NCBI RefSeq assembly: GCF_024734385.1
Contig: NZ_JANHAP010000001.1
Location: forward strand, 1-64,000
Reading direction: 5' to 3'
DNA from: Dasania sp. GY-MA-18
GTDB lineage: Bacteria; Pseudomonadota; Gammaproteobacteria; Pseudomonadales; Dasaniaceae
DNA: 64,000 nt
A program made the translations under genes and the position numbers. Shown piece by piece: positions 7,510 through 18,173 of the stretch. How positions within the stretch are numbered: position 1 is the stretch's first letter; the number at the start of each line of letters is the position of its first letter. Under the pieces are notes generated by a model. The model was not told where the DNA came from and ran no database searches. It was given only the letters and a program-made list of their open reading frames with translations.

Positions 7510-8805
7510 TTATTCTGCTAAAAAGGGTGACCAAGCAGGCTCCCTCACGTCACCAAAGCGTGACGGCAGATGAAATTTAACCCCGCCATCTACCGATACC
7601 GCCGATAAAATACCTTTACCTCTATGCTGGGTAGCATATAACAGCATAGTGCCATTGGGCGCTATGCTGGGGGATTCATCCAGCGCAGTCTCGGTTAATA
7701 TTTCTATATCACCGCGCTCTATATCCATTAACGCTATATGAAAATCGCCCTCACCCTGATGCACCATAATAATACCGCGACCGTCGGGTAAAACTCTGGC
7801 ACGGGCATTGTACTGGCCTTCAAAGGTTAAACGCTCTTCATAACCACTGGCCAAGGTTACTTGGTAGATTTGCGGCTTGCCGCCACGGTCAGAGGTGTAA
7901 ACCAAAGATTTACCATCGGGCAGCCACGAAGGTTCAGTGTCAATCGCATAGTGGCGAGTAACCCGCGTTAATTGACGGCTAGCTAAATCCATCACATAAA
8001 TATCGGGGCTGCCATCTTTTGAAAGCACCATGGCCAGTTTAGTGCCATCAGGCGACCAGCTAGGCGAGCCATTAATACCGGTAAAATTTGTTATTTGGGT
8101 GTGCTGTTTGCTTGCGAGGTCGTATATGTAAACTGCTGAGCGGGTAGTCTCAAAAGACACATAAGCAATACGGCGGCCATCAGGGGCCCAAGCTGGTGCT
8201 AACAAGGGTTGGTTTTGCTCTATTAACACCTGCTCGCGAGCACCGTCTATATCCGACAATAGCAGCCTATAGGTAAACTCACCCACACCCCGTTGCGCCG
8301 CAGAAACATACAGCAGCTTGGTGCTAAAGGCACCGCGTATGCCGGTTAATTGCTGGTAGACCTTATCGCTAATATGGTGTGCCAAATCGCGCAGCGCAGT
8401 TTTGGCTACGGTTTTTGAAATCGTTAAAATGGATTTTTGGCCGTAGACATCAAACAGCTCTACCTCAGCCTGTACCTGCCCCAGCACTTCACTTAGACGG
8501 CCTACCACCAAATAATCTGTATTAGAGCGACGCCAATCACTAAAGTGTACTTCGCTGGCGCTGTGCGGGTGATCCAACATATCGCTGCGTCGCATAGGCG
8601 CAAACTGGCCGCTGCGGTACAAATCGGATTCCACAATCTGTGCCACATCCTCGGCTAAGGAACTGCTCCCCTGCCAACTAAAGGGCACTATAGCCACAGG
8701 GGTTGGGTTATCACGCCCCTGGGTAATCTCTATGGTTAGCTCAGCCTGCGCTGTGGCGCTAAGCAGTACTAGGGTTGTTATAGCTAATAAAAAAACACGC
8801 TTCAC
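7510..8805 (-). CDS. tolB: Tol-Pal system protein TolB
   Basis: Periplasmic protein of 431 residues with a signal peptide (residues 1–21, ATAQA-E), an N-terminal TolB domain and a six-bladed propeller. Repeats such as PAWAPDGRRIAYVSFE, PSWSPDGTKLAMV and PSWLPDGKSLVYTSDR are visible. It binds Pal and TolA. Translation starts at a GTG within GTGA shared with the tolA stop, so the two are tightly coupled. Confidence 0.97.
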   Translation of the reverse strand: MKRVFLLAITTLVLLSATAQAELTIEITQGRDNPTPVAIVPFSWQGSSSLAEDVAQIVESDLYRSGQFAPMRRSDMLDHPHSASEVHFSDWRRSNTDYLVVGRLSEVLGQVQAEVELFDVYGQKSILTISKTVAKTALRDLAHHISDKVYQQLTGIRGAFSTKLLYVSAAQRGVGEFTYRLLLSDIDGAREQVLIEQNQPLLAPAWAPDGRRIAYVSFETTRSAVYIYDLASKQHTQITNFTGINGSPSWSPDGTKLAMVLSKDGSPDIYVMDLASRQLTRVTRHYAIDTEPSWLPDGKSLVYTSDRGGKPQIYQVTLASGYEERLTFEGQYNARARVLPDGRGIIMVHQGEGDFHIALMDIERGDIEILTETALDESPSIAPNGTMLLYATQHRGKGILSAVSVDGGVKFHLPSRFGDVREPAWSPFLAE

Positions 8806-9524
8806 CGGCGTAAATCCTCTGGTTTAAATTTCATTCGCAAACGACGGAACTGTTCTTGGAACACTTTGGGGGGCAATTGCTGCAACTCGGGGAATTGCCG
8901 GGCGCGTTTTACCGCCGCAACTGCCGAGCGATCAAAGGCCACATTGCCACTGCTTTTTACCACGCTGACATTTATCACTTCACCTGTGGGTACTAAATCT
9001 AAAACTAATTCGGCCTCCATACCATTTCTGGCGCTGGCGGGACGACTCCAGTTGCGCTCTATAGCCTGAGTGATCAGCGCGATTAGGCTGTTGGCTAACT
9101 CCGCCTCGGTTAGCTCCTGCTGCGTCTCTTGCTCATCGCTAATCGCATCGGCAATATCGGCCGCCACAGTTTGCAGCAGCTTATCTTTTTCGGCCTGCAG
9201 GCGACGCTGCTCAGCCAAACGCTGTTGCTCTTGTGCTAATTTATTGGGGTCTAGCACATCCTTATTCAATACCTTGGGCTGCTCTTTGGGCTGCGCCTCT
9301 ATAATCGGCTTGATGGGCTGCGGCTTGGGTGGCGGCGCTTTTTTAACTTTGGGCTTGGGTTGGGCTTTGGGTTTTTCCAGCGTTACCAGCTTGGCCTCTA
9401 CATATTTGGGTGTTTGCCGCTTGATCACGGTACGCTCACCCGACCAGTCGATCAGCAGCGCAGCCACAATTAAGCTGTGTATTAGCAAAGTTATAACCAA
9501 GGGCAGAGTCAGCGACTTTAACAT
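8802..9524 (-). CDS. tolA: Tol-Pal system protein TolA
   Basis: Inner-membrane protein spanning the periplasm. It has one N-terminal membrane segment (about residues 9–27), a Pro/Lys-rich stretch (about 50–90), a helical Gln/Ala/Glu region (about 95–140) and a C-terminal TonB-like domain including GEVINVSVVKSSGNVAFDRSA. At 240 residues it is much shorter than the 421 of E. coli, mainly through a shorter helical domain. It sits in the tolQRAB order and overlaps tolB by 4 bp. Confidence 0.95.
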   Translation of the reverse strand: MLKSLTLPLVITLLIHSLIVAALLIDWSGERTVIKRQTPKYVEAKLVTLEKPKAQPKPKVKKAPPPKPQPIKPIIEAQPKEQPKVLNKDVLDPNKLAQEQQRLAEQRRLQAEKDKLLQTVAADIADAISDEQETQQELTEAELANSLIALITQAIERNWSRPASARNGMEAELVLDLVPTGEVINVSVVKSSGNVAFDRSAVAAVKRARQFPELQQLPPKVFQEQFRRLRMKFKPEDLRR

Positions 9525-9530
9525 GGCAGA

Positions 9531-9950
9531 CTAGGGGCTCTCAGTCACTAGGCCTACCGAAGGGGCACCGGCAGCCTGTAACACTGTCATTAGCGTAACC
9601 ACATCGCCATAGGGCACAGCTTGATCACCCCACACCAACACCACGGTATCGGGTTTACGCCGTAAAATTTTACCGACCTTATCTTGTATCACCCCTAGTG
9701 AGGCAGACTTTTCCTGATCATCACCCAGATTAATGTAATAGCTGCCATCGGCCTTTACCGACACGATTAAGGGTTCGTTATCCTGTTTACCCACTGGCAA
9801 AGCAGCGGCCTTGGGCAGCTCTACTTTAACCCCTTGCATGAGCATGGGCGCAGTGACCATAAAGATAATCAGCAGCACCAACATCACATCTATGTAGGGC
9901 ACCACGTTAATCTCTGACATGGGCTTGCGGCGTTTATGTCGTCTAGACAT
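9531..9950 (-). CDS. tolR: Tol-Pal proton-channel protein TolR
   Basis: ExbD/TolR family, 139 residues. The single membrane segment starts at INVVPYIDVMLVLLIIFMVT and contains the conserved Asp of the proton path. A periplasmic domain follows with DTVVLVWGDQAVPYGDV. Gaps to tolQ and tolA are 4 and 6 bp. Works with TolQ to energise TolA. Confidence 0.97.
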   Translation of the reverse strand: MSRRHKRRKPMSEINVVPYIDVMLVLLIIFMVTAPMLMQGVKVELPKAAALPVGKQDNEPLIVSVKADGSYYINLGDDQEKSASLGVIQDKVGKILRRKPDTVVLVWGDQAVPYGDVVTLMTVLQAAGAPSVGLVTESP

Positions 9951-9954
9951 GGCG

Positions 9955-10653
9955 CTACCCTTTCGCCGCGCTGCTGTGGGTTTGGCGGTGCAATATGCTA
10001 ATAAATTCGTCAGAAAAAGTTTCGTACTTATTCATTAAGGATTCAAAGCGAGCCGAGAAACGGTTAAAGCCCACCACCGCCGGTATTGCCGCAAACAAGC
10101 CCATAGCCGTAGCAACCAAAGCCTCAGAGATACCCGGCGCCACGGTGGCCAAAGTGGCCTGATGCATCATGGCTAAACCTTGGAAGGCCCCCATAATGCC
10201 CCATACTGTACCGAATAAGCCCACATAGGGGCTGGTGGAACCTACTGTGGCCAAAAAGGCCAAGTGCTTTTCCATTTGTTCTTCTTCGCGAGACAAGGCC
10301 ACTCGCATAGCACGCTGAGCACCTTCAATGATGGCATCTGGATCTATATGGCCCTGCTGGCGCAGGCGGGTGAACTCTTTAAAGCCAGCGCGAAAAATAT
10401 TTTCCATACCCACTGTTGCCTTACCGGCTTCGGTATTGGCGGTGCCCTTGCGAAACAGCTGGCTTAAATCTATACCCGACCAAAACTGCTGTTCAAACAC
10501 ACGCATAGCCGTATCGGTAGCACGAAAATAAAACATGCGCTGCACAATCATAAACCAGGAAATCACCGAGGCTAAAAACAGCGTTAGCATAACCAGCTGC
10601 ACGGTAATACTGGCGTTGAGAATTAAATCGATGACAGAGAGTTCTTCAGCCAC
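9955..10653 (-). CDS. tolQ: Tol-Pal proton-channel protein TolQ
   Basis: MotA/TolQ/ExbB family, 232 residues, with three membrane segments at about 15–37, 130–150 and 165–190. The GTVWGIMGAF and PGISEALVATAMGLFAAIPA motifs that line the proton channel are present. The start is GTG, supported by GGAG five bases upstream. First gene of tolQRAB; the 197 bp before it probably hold a promoter. Confidence 0.97.
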   Translation of the reverse strand: MAEELSVIDLILNASITVQLVMLTLFLASVISWFMIVQRMFYFRATDTAMRVFEQQFWSGIDLSQLFRKGTANTEAGKATVGMENIFRAGFKEFTRLRQQGHIDPDAIIEGAQRAMRVALSREEEQMEKHLAFLATVGSTSPYVGLFGTVWGIMGAFQGLAMMHQATLATVAPGISEALVATAMGLFAAIPAVVGFNRFSARFESLMNKYETFSDEFISILHRQTHSSAAKG

Positions 10654-10850
10654 GGTCGCTCCATTATTGTTAGCGTTGTTGGTGTGTAAATGCCGGCTAG
10701 TTTAACCGCCCTTGCGGTAACTTATAAGCCTGTTTAAGCACTATGGGTTCGCATTTATAGCTTTATTTTATGTTTTGAGCTGTGCAGCGGCAGTTATCGC
10801 TTAACTCAGGGCTAGCTAAACGCGACCAAGCCGCCACAAGGCGATAGGCG

Positions 10851-11249
10851 CTATAACTGTAACGCCTCGCGCATGGCCTTGGGGATGCGCTTAGGGTTCA
10901 TACCCTGCTGGCTAACGCAGACGATTTTGACTACACCGCGGCATAGCAGTTCACTGCCGCGATAAATTAATTGCTCCATAGTCAGCTGGCAGGCACCGGC
11001 GGCAATTACCGTTGCGCTAACACTAAGCTCATCATCTAGAGCGGCGGGTTTAAGGTATTCAGTATTGACGCTTTGCACTACAAACATCAGCTCGGCGTTA
11101 AAAATATAGTTTTTACCAAAGCCTAAGCTGCGCAAATACTCGGTGCGTGCGCGCTCCATAAACTTAAGGTAATTGACGTAGTAAACAATGCCGCCGGCGT
11201 CGGTATCTTCTATATACACCCGCAGTGGCCATGCGAAGTTGTGACTCAT
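10851..11249 (-). CDS. ybgC: Acyl-CoA thioesterase YbgC
   Basis: Hot-dog-fold thioesterase of 132 residues. The catalytic Asp region DTDAGGIVYYVNYLKFMERART is characteristic of the 4-hydroxybenzoyl-CoA/YbgC group. It usually precedes tolQ in gammaproteobacteria and is thought to act on acyl-CoA or acyl-ACP in phospholipid metabolism. It lies 45 bp after ruvB. Confidence 0.95.
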   Translation of the reverse strand: MSHNFAWPLRVYIEDTDAGGIVYYVNYLKFMERARTEYLRSLGFGKNYIFNAELMFVVQSVNTEYLKPAALDDELSVSATVIAAGACQLTMEQLIYRGSELLCRGVVKIVCVSQQGMNPKRIPKAMREALQL

Positions 11250-11294
11250 AGTTATGTAAACTTATAGGTTGCAGTGGTTAACAAGTTGGGCCTA

Positions 11295-12302
11295 CTAGCC
11301 TTCAGGGTAGTCATAGCCGAAGTGGGCATAGACTTTACGGGTAGCCATGCGGCCGCGATTCGTACGCACTAAATAGCCTTGCTGAATAAGATAAGGCTCT
11401 AGTACATCTTCTATGGTGCCGCGCTCCTCGCTAATAACTGCGGCGAGGTTATCCAGCCCCACGGGGCCGCCGTCAAACTTTTCTAACAGGGCTAGCAGTA
11501 AACGCCTATCTAACTGATCAAAGCCCTGATCATCGACATTGAGCATATTCAGCGCCAAGTCAGCGGTGGCGGCATCAACTGCGCCATTACTTTTCACCTC
11601 GGCGTAATCGCGTACCCGTCGCAATAGGCGATTGGCGATACGCGGGGTGCCGCGTGAACGCTTAGCGATTTCATGGGCACCCTCTTCGCTCATAGCCACC
11701 CCTAGGTGCTGGGCCGAGCGCTGTACTATATGGCTGAGGTCTTTGACCGAGTAAAACTCCAACCGCTGTACTATGCCAAAGCGATCACGCAGCGGTGAGG
11801 TTAACAGCCCGGCACGGGTGGTAGCCCCTACCAGCGTAAAAGGGGGCAACTCTAGCTTAATGGAACGCGCCGCCGGGCCCTCGCCTATCATAATATCCAG
11901 CTGATAGTCTTCCATGGCGGGGTATAACACTTCTTCTATATGCGGGCTGAGCCGGTGTATCTCGTCTATAAACAGCACATCACCGGGCTCTAGGTTGGTC
12001 ATTAAAGCGGCTAAATCACCCGCTTTTTCTAATACTGGCCCCGAGGTGGTTTTAAGCGACACCCCCATTTCATTGGCCAGGATATTTGCCAAGGTGGTTT
12101 TACCCAAACCCGGCGGGCCAAAAATCAAGGTGTGATCTAAAGGCTCTTTGCGCAGGGTAGCGGCGCGTACAAAGATTTCCATTTGTTCGCGCACCACCGG
12201 CTGGCCACAGTAATCGGCCAAGGTTTTGGGCCGTATGGCTCTATCGATAATATCTTCGTTAGGTTCTTCGGTGGCGGCTATTAGCCTGTCGATTTCTATC
12301 AT
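11295..12302 (-). CDS. ruvB: Holliday junction helicase RuvB
   Basis: AAA+ motor of the RuvABC resolvasome, 335 residues. Walker A is [11 protein letters not shown], Walker B FIDEIHRL, sensor 1 GATTRAG, and the arginine finger lies in RDRFG. A C-terminal winged helix includes [15 protein letters not shown]. It follows ruvA by 6 bp. Confidence 0.98.
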   Translation of the reverse strand: MIEIDRLIAATEEPNEDIIDRAIRPKTLADYCGQPVVREQMEIFVRAATLRKEPLDHTLIFGPPGLGKTTLANILANEMGVSLKTTSGPVLEKAGDLAALMTNLEPGDVLFIDEIHRLSPHIEEVLYPAMEDYQLDIMIGEGPAARSIKLELPPFTLVGATTRAGLLTSPLRDRFGIVQRLEFYSVKDLSHIVQRSAQHLGVAMSEEGAHEIAKRSRGTPRIANRLLRRVRDYAEVKSNGAVDAATADLALNMLNVDDQGFDQLDRRLLLALLEKFDGGPVGLDNLAAVISEERGTIEDVLEPYLIQQGYLVRTNRGRMATRKVYAHFGYDYPEG

Positions 12303-12308
12303 AGTGGC

Positions 12309-12914
12309 TTATTTATTTACCATGTTTTTGAGCGCTAAACGTATCAGGCTTTCACTGCTTTGGGCATCGCCATCGTTTACTTTGGCTATGGCTTTGCTGG
12401 CCTCTTGCGGCTTATACCCCAGGGCGATTAAAGCACTCTCGGCTTCGCTAGCATAATCCGGCCCTGCGGCGGCGGCCATCAGTGGCAAGCCGCTGGTGCT
12501 GGAGGTTTGCCAATCTTTAAGGCGGTCGCGCAGCTCTACCAGTAAACGCTCGGCGGTTTTTTTGCCCACACCGGGCAAGCGCACCAGCGCGGCGACGTCA
12601 TTATCGTGCACACAGCGTACAAAGTCGTCAGTTTCCATGCCCGATAATAGGGTAAGCGCCAGCTTGGGGCCAACACCACTGACTTTAATAAGGGTTTTAA
12701 ACAGCGCCCGCTCACGCAACTCGGCAAAGCCATAGAGCAGCTGGGCATCCTCGCGTACTACCAGGTGCGTGTGTAAGGTTACTGCCTGACCTATGGCGGG
12801 CAGCTGGTAAACCGTACTCATAGGGGCTTGTACTTCATAGCCCACGCCTTGCACGTCGACGAGTAGCGTGGGGGCTTGCTTCTCTAATAAAACGCCGTGT
12901 ATACGACCTATCAT
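12309..12914 (-). CDS. ruvA: Holliday junction protein RuvA
   Basis: Tetrameric junction-binding protein, 201 residues from the ATG at 12914 ([12 protein letters not shown]). A longer frame opens at 12962, but the first 16 residues would not match the family and would overlap ruvC. Helix-hairpin-helix motifs [16 protein letters not shown] and [17 protein letters not shown] are clear, as is the C-terminal RuvB-binding domain. Thirteen bases separate it from ruvC. Confidence 0.96.
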   Translation of the reverse strand: MIGRIHGVLLEKQAPTLLVDVQGVGYEVQAPMSTVYQLPAIGQAVTLHTHLVVREDAQLLYGFAELRERALFKTLIKVSGVGPKLALTLLSGMETDDFVRCVHDNDVAALVRLPGVGKKTAERLLVELRDRLKDWQTSSTSGLPLMAAAAGPDYASEAESALIALGYKPQEASKAIAKVNDGDAQSSESLIRLALKNMVNK

Positions 12915-12927
12915 ACAAATATTCTCA

Positions 12928-13446
12928 TTATCGGATACGGCCACGGCGCATACGGGTAGCACCGGCCATATTAATTAAACTGGCTTGAGTATGGGCATGG
13001 CATATAGCGGCAGCTAGGGCATCGGCGGCATCTTCCTGTGGCAAGGCGGGCAGCTTGAGCAGCATTTTAACCATGTGCTGTACCTGCTCTTTTTTAGCCG
13101 CGCCAGTACCCACTACCGCCTGCTTAATTTGCAGGGCCGAGTATTCACTAGCCTCTAAACCCGCCGCCATACAGGCCACTATGGCAGCTCCCCGGGCCTG
13201 CCCCAGTTTGAGGGCAGCACCGGCATTTTTTGCCATAAACACCTGCTCTACTGCCACCTGCTGCGGACAATAGGCCACGATGAGCTCATTAATGCTTTCA
13301 AAGATTATCTTTAAGCGCTCAGGTAACTCAGCATCGGGCAGGCGTATCACGCCGCTGGTAATATAATCGTGTTGATTACCTACCACATTGATAATACCAA
13401 AGCCGGTTTTACGCGAGCCGGGGTCTATACCTAGTATGATTGCCAT
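12928..13446 (-). CDS. ruvC: Holliday junction endonuclease RuvC
   Basis: Resolvase of 172 residues with the RNase H fold. The first catalytic Asp is in [14 protein letters not shown] (Asp7). The second acidic residue is in [11 protein letters not shown] and the last in [16 protein letters not shown]. First gene of ruvCAB, expected to be transcribed with ruvA and ruvB. Confidence 0.97.
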   Translation of the reverse strand: MAIILGIDPGSRKTGFGIINVVGNQHDYITSGVIRLPDAELPERLKIIFESINELIVAYCPQQVAVEQVFMAKNAGAALKLGQARGAAIVACMAAGLEASEYSALQIKQAVVGTGAAKKEQVQHMVKMLLKLPALPQEDAADALAAAICHAHTQASLINMAGATRMRRGRIR

Positions 13447-13674
13447 AAGCCTTTAGCTATTGTGATTAGCACCCTTATTTTGCTGGCTAGCTTAGCGAAC
13501 ATCTGTATGTATTAACAGTGTTTTTAGCCACTAATTATATCAATATAAGCTTTAACGGCTTGCCGTAGGCACCCGCCTGCGGCTATGCTTTTAATACGCC
13601 TGCAGCTAGATCAACTTTTAACGCAATCTTAACAATAACAACACCCACCTTTTAAAGGCCGCTGTTACTCAACT

Positions 13675-14466
13675 ATGAAGATATTTTTATTTGGCCTTAG
13701 CCTGCTGATAAGCGCTTTATGCTCAGCTGCCCAGCAAACCATCACTCTCTACGCCTACCACGATGCGCCACCTTTTGTGATAGATAGCAAAGCGGGCAAG
13801 GGCCTCAATTTTGATTTTTTCAACACCCTAAAAAACCATGCCCCAGCCGACATACGTTTTGAATACCAATTTATAACACGGCCCGAACTCAATAAACGCC
13901 TAGCCGCAGGCTTACCCACCATAGCTCTATGGGCCAACCCAGTTTGGTTTAAAGATACTCAACAAGAAAAATACTTATGGTCACGCGCCCTATTTAGCGA
14001 TAAGGATGTGGTGATCGCCAGAAAAGGTAGCAGCCTACTCTATCATCAACCCAGCGACCTTAACGGCCTAACGGTAGGCACACGCACAGGCTATTACTAT
14101 GCTGGGGTCAGCGAATTAATGAGCGAGAATAAAATACAGCGCATGGACGTAAGCAATGATAAGGCCAATATTGAGCAACTAATACGCGGCGATGTTGATG
14201 CCATTATTATTTCAAAATCCAGTTTTTTCTATTACGCCAAACTGTTAAAGGTGATTAGTTCCACCGCCATCGTAGGCCAACCTCACAGCAGCTATAAAAG
14301 GCATTTACTGATCAGCCGCCATTATCAGGCACAAGAACAGGCCATTAACGATATATTGCTGAAATTATCCAAGGATGAAAACTGGCGTTTTCGCCTAACC
14401 ATCTACGGCTTGCAAGAGCTGTGGGGCTCAGAATCACAGGCACTAGACTTCACCACCGCCCAATAA
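13675..14466 (+). CDS. Periplasmic solute-binding-like protein (SBP_bac_3 type)
   Basis: Secreted protein of 263 residues: signal peptide at about 1–19 (ALCSA), then a type-II periplasmic binding fold beginning ITLYAYHDAPPFVID and containing LNGLTVGTRTGYYY and KANIEQLIRGDVDAIIISKSS. This is typical of orphan family-3 binding proteins in marine gammaproteobacteria. No permease or ATPase genes are nearby, so transport is not implied; a sensing role is possible. It lies on the opposite strand from its neighbours and separates ruvC from yebC. Ligand unknown. Confidence 0.8.
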   Translation: MKIFLFGLSLLISALCSAAQQTITLYAYHDAPPFVIDSKAGKGLNFDFFNTLKNHAPADIRFEYQFITRPELNKRLAAGLPTIALWANPVWFKDTQQEKYLWSRALFSDKDVVIARKGSSLLYHQPSDLNGLTVGTRTGYYYAGVSELMSENKIQRMDVSNDKANIEQLIRGDVDAIIISKSSFFYYAKLLKVISSTAIVGQPHSSYKRHLLISRHYQAQEQAINDILLKLSKDENWRFRLTIYGLQELWGSESQALDFTTAQ

Positions 14467-14468
14467 GG

Positions 14469-14855
14469 CTAGTGAAAGCTAGCGGTAGATTTAAGAGCCT
14501 GCTGTGCTAAACGCCGCTGCCAATCGCCAGCACATTGCTGCTCGCAAGCCTGCTCACTATCCAATAGCAACTGCCTAGCGGGTGCGGTTAGCTTCACCCC
14601 TATTTTTAATAAGGCAGCTTGTAGCAAGCGGCGCATGTTTGCGGCATCGCCTTGCTGCTCAGCCTGCAATCTATGCTCCTCGCTATCAAACACACAGGTC
14701 ACTATTAAGCTGGCGGGGAAACGGGCGTAATCAGCCCTATGGGTCAGCCACTGAAAGCCCGGCACTTGCTGCAACAGACTTTCGCACACTGCGGTCAGCG
14801 CCACGGTTATTGCCTGATCTAACTTTTTTTGCGTTTTACTTTTAGGCCTGGCCAT
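14469..14855 (-). CDS. Uncharacterised protein often labelled Fis-family
   Basis: A 128-residue protein starting MARPKSKTQKKLDQAITVAL; the ATG at 14855 is preceded by AGAG at eight bases and is preferable to the GTG at 14864. The segment VPGFQWLTHRADYARFPASL matches, from memory, a Pseudomonas-type family often called Fis family transcriptional regulator. I see no convincing Fis helix-turn-helix. It ends 2 bp from the solute-binding gene, convergent with it. Function unknown. Confidence 0.75.
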   Translation of the reverse strand: MARPKSKTQKKLDQAITVALTAVCESLLQQVPGFQWLTHRADYARFPASLIVTCVFDSEEHRLQAEQQGDAANMRRLLQAALLKIGVKLTAPARQLLLDSEQACEQQCAGDWQRRLAQQALKSTASFH

Positions 14856-14882
14856 GGAGCGCACTCTTGATTGTATATAAAA

Positions 14883-14915
14883 AAGCCGCTGGGCTTGAAA
14901 AAAACACAGCGGCTT
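14883..14915 (-). terminator. Terminator after yebC
   Basis: On the minus strand AAGCCGCTG pairs with CAGCGGCTT and is followed by TTTTTATA. It lies 18 bp beyond the yebC stop and ends the yebC transcript before the downstream gene at 14855. Confidence 0.75.
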
Positions 14916-14932
14916 GCGTATAGCTTTGGCGG

Positions 14933-15676
14933 TTATTCTAACTCTGCCAATACTTCATCGGAGATATCGGCATTGGTATAGACGTTTTGCACATCGTCTA
15001 AGTCTTCTAACATATCAACCAGCGCCATAATTTTTTCGGCACCGTCTTTATCTAGCGGCACCGTGGTAGCCGGCAGCATGGTGATTTCGGCATGATCCGG
15101 TGTTAAACCCGCAGCCTTCATGGCGTCTTTAACACTTAAAAAATCTTCGAAGGCAGTACTAACATCAATAGAGCCATCGTCGTTAGTCTGTACATCTTCG
15201 GCCCCTGCCTCTAGGGCAACTTCCATTATCTGTTCTTCATCACCTTGCTCAAAGCTAATTTGGCCGGTGCGGGTAAACAGGTAGGCCACCGAACCATCGG
15301 TACCTAAATTACCGCCGCGCTTGGAAAAAGCATGTCTTACCTCGGCCACGGTACGGTTACGATTATCGCTTAGGCATTCTACATAAACAGCCACGCCGCC
15401 CACACCGTAACCTTCGTAGGTGATGGCTTCGTAGTTATCTTCATCATTGGTGCCAGCGCCACGGGCCACCGCTTTTTCTATAGTGTCGCGCTTCATATTA
15501 GCGCCTAGCGCTTTATCTATAACAGCGCGCAGGCCGGGGTTGTCTTCTGGGTTGGGGCCACCGGCTTTGGCAGCCACCACTAACTCACGAATAATTTTAG
15601 TAAATATTTTGCCGCGCTTGGCGTCTTGCGCCGCTTTGCGGTGTTTAATATTGGCCCATTTACTGTGACCCGCCAT
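14933..15676 (-). CDS. yebC: YebC/PmpR family protein
   Basis: A 247-residue TACO1/YebC family protein beginning [23 protein letters not shown], the family signature. Members act as transcription regulators or as ribosome-associated factors easing translation of difficult motifs. It sits between aspS and ruvC, its usual neighbours, although two extra genes intervene on the ruvC side. Confidence 0.97.
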   Translation of the reverse strand: MAGHSKWANIKHRKAAQDAKRGKIFTKIIRELVVAAKAGGPNPEDNPGLRAVIDKALGANMKRDTIEKAVARGAGTNDEDNYEAITYEGYGVGGVAVYVECLSDNRNRTVAEVRHAFSKRGGNLGTDGSVAYLFTRTGQISFEQGDEEQIMEVALEAGAEDVQTNDDGSIDVSTAFEDFLSVKDAMKAAGLTPDHAEITMLPATTVPLDKDGAEKIMALVDMLEDLDDVQNVYTNADISDEVLAELE

Positions 15677-15767
15677 GAATCTTTCTCCGGTTTTGCTTTT
15701 GCAACGCGCTAAGGAAATAGCGCTTGTATCTTGGTTTGGTTTTAGTGCGTGGTATTGTCTATGTGGT

Positions 15768-15829
15768 TTCCGGCTTGCGCCGGAATGACTAACTAATAAG
15801 AAAGGGGACAGAGCTGAAGATCTGTCCCC
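15768..15829. repeat. Two REP-like hairpins between aspS and yebC
   Basis: TTCCGGC-ttgc-GCCGGAA (15768–15785) followed by ATGAC is the classic shape of short extragenic palindromes. Eighteen bases later GGGGACAGA and TCTGTCCCC (15804–15829) form a second 9-bp stem. Both lie between two genes read in the same direction. No further copy is evident in this window. Confidence 0.6.
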
Positions 15830-15851
15830 GTAAGCCTGCGGCTTACTCGGC

Positions 15852-17624
15852 TTACTGCTTAGGCTTTTCGCGCAATTTAATATTCAACTCACGCAACTGC
15901 TTTACATCGGCGGCACTGGGCGCGTCGGTCATAACACAGGCTGCACTTTGGGTTTTGGGGAAGGCGATTACATCGCGTATAGATTTAGCGCCTGTCATTA
16001 ACATCACCAATCTATCCAAACCAAAAGCCAAACCACCGTGTGGCGGGCAACCGTATTTTAGGGCGTCTAATAAGAAACCAAACTTCTCTTGCTGCTCTTC
16101 GGCCCCTATACCCAATACGCGGAATACCGCTTTTTGCATAGCAGGCTGGTGTATACGTACAGAACCACCACCTAGCTCGGTGCCGTTTAACACCATGTCA
16201 TAAGCTTTGGATAAAGCCGTGCCGGGGCTGGCTTCCAATTCTTCAGGCGTGCAAGACGGCGCAGTAAAGGGATGATGCAATGAAGTCCAGGCTTTACCAT
16301 CGCTGGTTTTTTCAAACATGGGGAAGTCTACTACCCATAGTGGTGCCCACTCGCCTTGAATTAGGCCTAGGTCTTCACCGACTTTAACGCGCAGGGCACC
16401 CAGTGCTTCGTTAACGATTTTTTCTTTATCGGCACCGAAGAACACGATGTCGCCATCAACTACTTCTAAGCGATCCATCATTTGTAATACGATGTCGTCG
16501 GGCATAAATTTTAAGATAGGTGATTGCAGGCCTTCTATACCAGCCGCTTTATCATTGACTTTGACCCAGGCCAAACCCTTAGCGCCGTAGATGCTGACGT
16601 ATTTGGTGTACTCATCGATTTGCTTGCGGCTGATTTGCGCGCCACCTGTGACTTTAAGAGCAGCAACGCGGCCTTCGGGGTCGTTAGCCGGGCCGTTGAA
16701 CACTTTAAAGTCCACTTGTTGCATCAGGTCGTTAACATCGACCAACTCTAGCGGTATGCGCAAGTCTGGTTTGTCGCTACCAAATCGGTCCATAGCTTCG
16801 GCATAAGGCATGCGTGGGAACTCACCCAAATCTACCCCTTTCACCTCTTTAAACAGCTCGCGTATCATCTGCTCGGTGATGGCCATGATTTCCTGGTCAT
16901 CCATAAACGAGGTTTCTAAATCGATTTGGGTAAATTCAGGCTGGCGGTCGGCGCGCAAGTCTTCATCGCGGAAACACTTGGCGATTTGATAATAGCGATC
17001 CATGCCCGACACCATTAGCAGCTGTTTAAAAAGCTGTGGTGATTGCGGCAGGGCGAAAAACTGGCCTTCGTGGGTGCGGCTGGGCACTAAGTAATCGCGC
17101 GCGCCCTCTGGGGTGGCCTTGGTCAAAATAGGCGTTTCTATATCTAAAAAGCCATTGGCATCTAAAAAGTTACGCAGGCTAGAAGTAATGCGTGAACGCA
17201 GCTTTAGCTTTTCTAGCATTTCGGGGCGACGCAAATCGATATAGCGATACTTTAAACGTACGTCTTCACCTACTGAAATATGTTCATCTAATTGAAACGG
17301 CGGCGTGGCAGCAGCGTTAAAAATTTCTAACTCTTTTCCTAAAACCTCTATGGCACCGGTGGCCATATTAGGGTTAACCGTGCTTTCGGCACGGGCGCGT
17401 ACGCGGCCCTTCACCTGAATAACATATTCACCGCGCACACTGTCGGCACGTTTAAAATGCTCTTCGGTGTCAGGGTCAAATACGACTTGTACTATGCCCT
17501 CACGATCACGTAAATCTAAAAAGATAACACCACCATGGTCGCGGCGACGATCCACCCAGCCGTTTAGAGTTACTTCTTGATCGATGTGATCGGTGTTTAA
17601 AGTGCCACAATAATGACTGCGCAT
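15852..17624 (-). CDS. aspS: Aspartate–tRNA ligase
   Basis: Class II aminoacyl-tRNA synthetase of 590 residues, the bacterial length including the GAD insertion domain (about 290–420). The N-terminal OB fold contains [23 protein letters not shown]; motif 2 is [18 protein letters not shown]; motif 3 is [13 protein letters not shown]. It lies 54 bp downstream of a FmdB-like gene on the same strand. Whether it is strictly Asp-specific or also charges tRNA-Asn was not assessed. Confidence 0.98.
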   Translation of the reverse strand: MRSHYCGTLNTDHIDQEVTLNGWVDRRRDHGGVIFLDLRDREGIVQVVFDPDTEEHFKRADSVRGEYVIQVKGRVRARAESTVNPNMATGAIEVLGKELEIFNAAATPPFQLDEHISVGEDVRLKYRYIDLRRPEMLEKLKLRSRITSSLRNFLDANGFLDIETPILTKATPEGARDYLVPSRTHEGQFFALPQSPQLFKQLLMVSGMDRYYQIAKCFRDEDLRADRQPEFTQIDLETSFMDDQEIMAITEQMIRELFKEVKGVDLGEFPRMPYAEAMDRFGSDKPDLRIPLELVDVNDLMQQVDFKVFNGPANDPEGRVAALKVTGGAQISRKQIDEYTKYVSIYGAKGLAWVKVNDKAAGIEGLQSPILKFMPDDIVLQMMDRLEVVDGDIVFFGADKEKIVNEALGALRVKVGEDLGLIQGEWAPLWVVDFPMFEKTSDGKAWTSLHHPFTAPSCTPEELEASPGTALSKAYDMVLNGTELGGGSVRIHQPAMQKAVFRVLGIGAEEQQEKFGFLLDALKYGCPPHGGLAFGLDRLVMLMTGAKSIRDVIAFPKTQSAACVMTDAPSAADVKQLRELNIKLREKPKQ

Positions 17625-17678
17625 GGTTTGATAATCCTGTAAGTAAAATTCTATGCTTTGCGTGAGGCTAGGCTGCTA

Positions 17679-17918
17679 TTAACCAGCGCTAGATGAGCTA
17701 CCCGCATCGGAGCCGCCAGCCACATTCTTTTTGCTGCCGGTTTTAAAATCGGTTTCATACCAGCCACCACCTTTAAGGCGAAAACCCGCCGCTGATATTT
17801 TCTTTTTTAAGTCTGCCTTATTGCAGCTGGGGCAATCCACCAAAGGCTGCTCGCTAATTTTCTGCAGAGCCTCTAACTGGTGCTCGCAAGATGTACACTG
17901 ATACTCATAAATTGGCAT
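17679..17918 (-). CDS. FmdB-family zinc ribbon protein
   Basis: Small 79-residue protein starting MPIYEYQCTSCEHQLEALQK. Two Cys pairs (CTSC, CPSC) form a zinc ribbon, and a Gly/Ser-rich tail follows. It is commonly the gene just before aspS in proteobacteria. Probably a regulatory or nucleic-acid-binding protein; role unproven. Confidence 0.93.
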   Translation of the reverse strand: MPIYEYQCTSCEHQLEALQKISEQPLVDCPSCNKADLKKKISAAGFRLKGGGWYETDFKTGSKKNVAGGSDAGSSSSAG

Positions 17919-18173
17919 GATTAAAGCCCTCTACCACCACAAGCTGATCAAAAAACAAGCTATAGCTATAAATTAAAGCGCGCGATTATACCCTAAAACT
18001 AGGGCCACAGTGAAAGGCTATACGGCCGGTAGTGGGCTGAAAGTAAAAAAATACCGCTATGCAAGCGTATAACCCAACCAACGGCCGCCATAACAACAGC
18101 ATCATGGCTTTTGCAGCGCCTAATGAGCGTGCTACATTGCTCCCAGCCATTCATTCAGCATAGGTAGCAGGCT

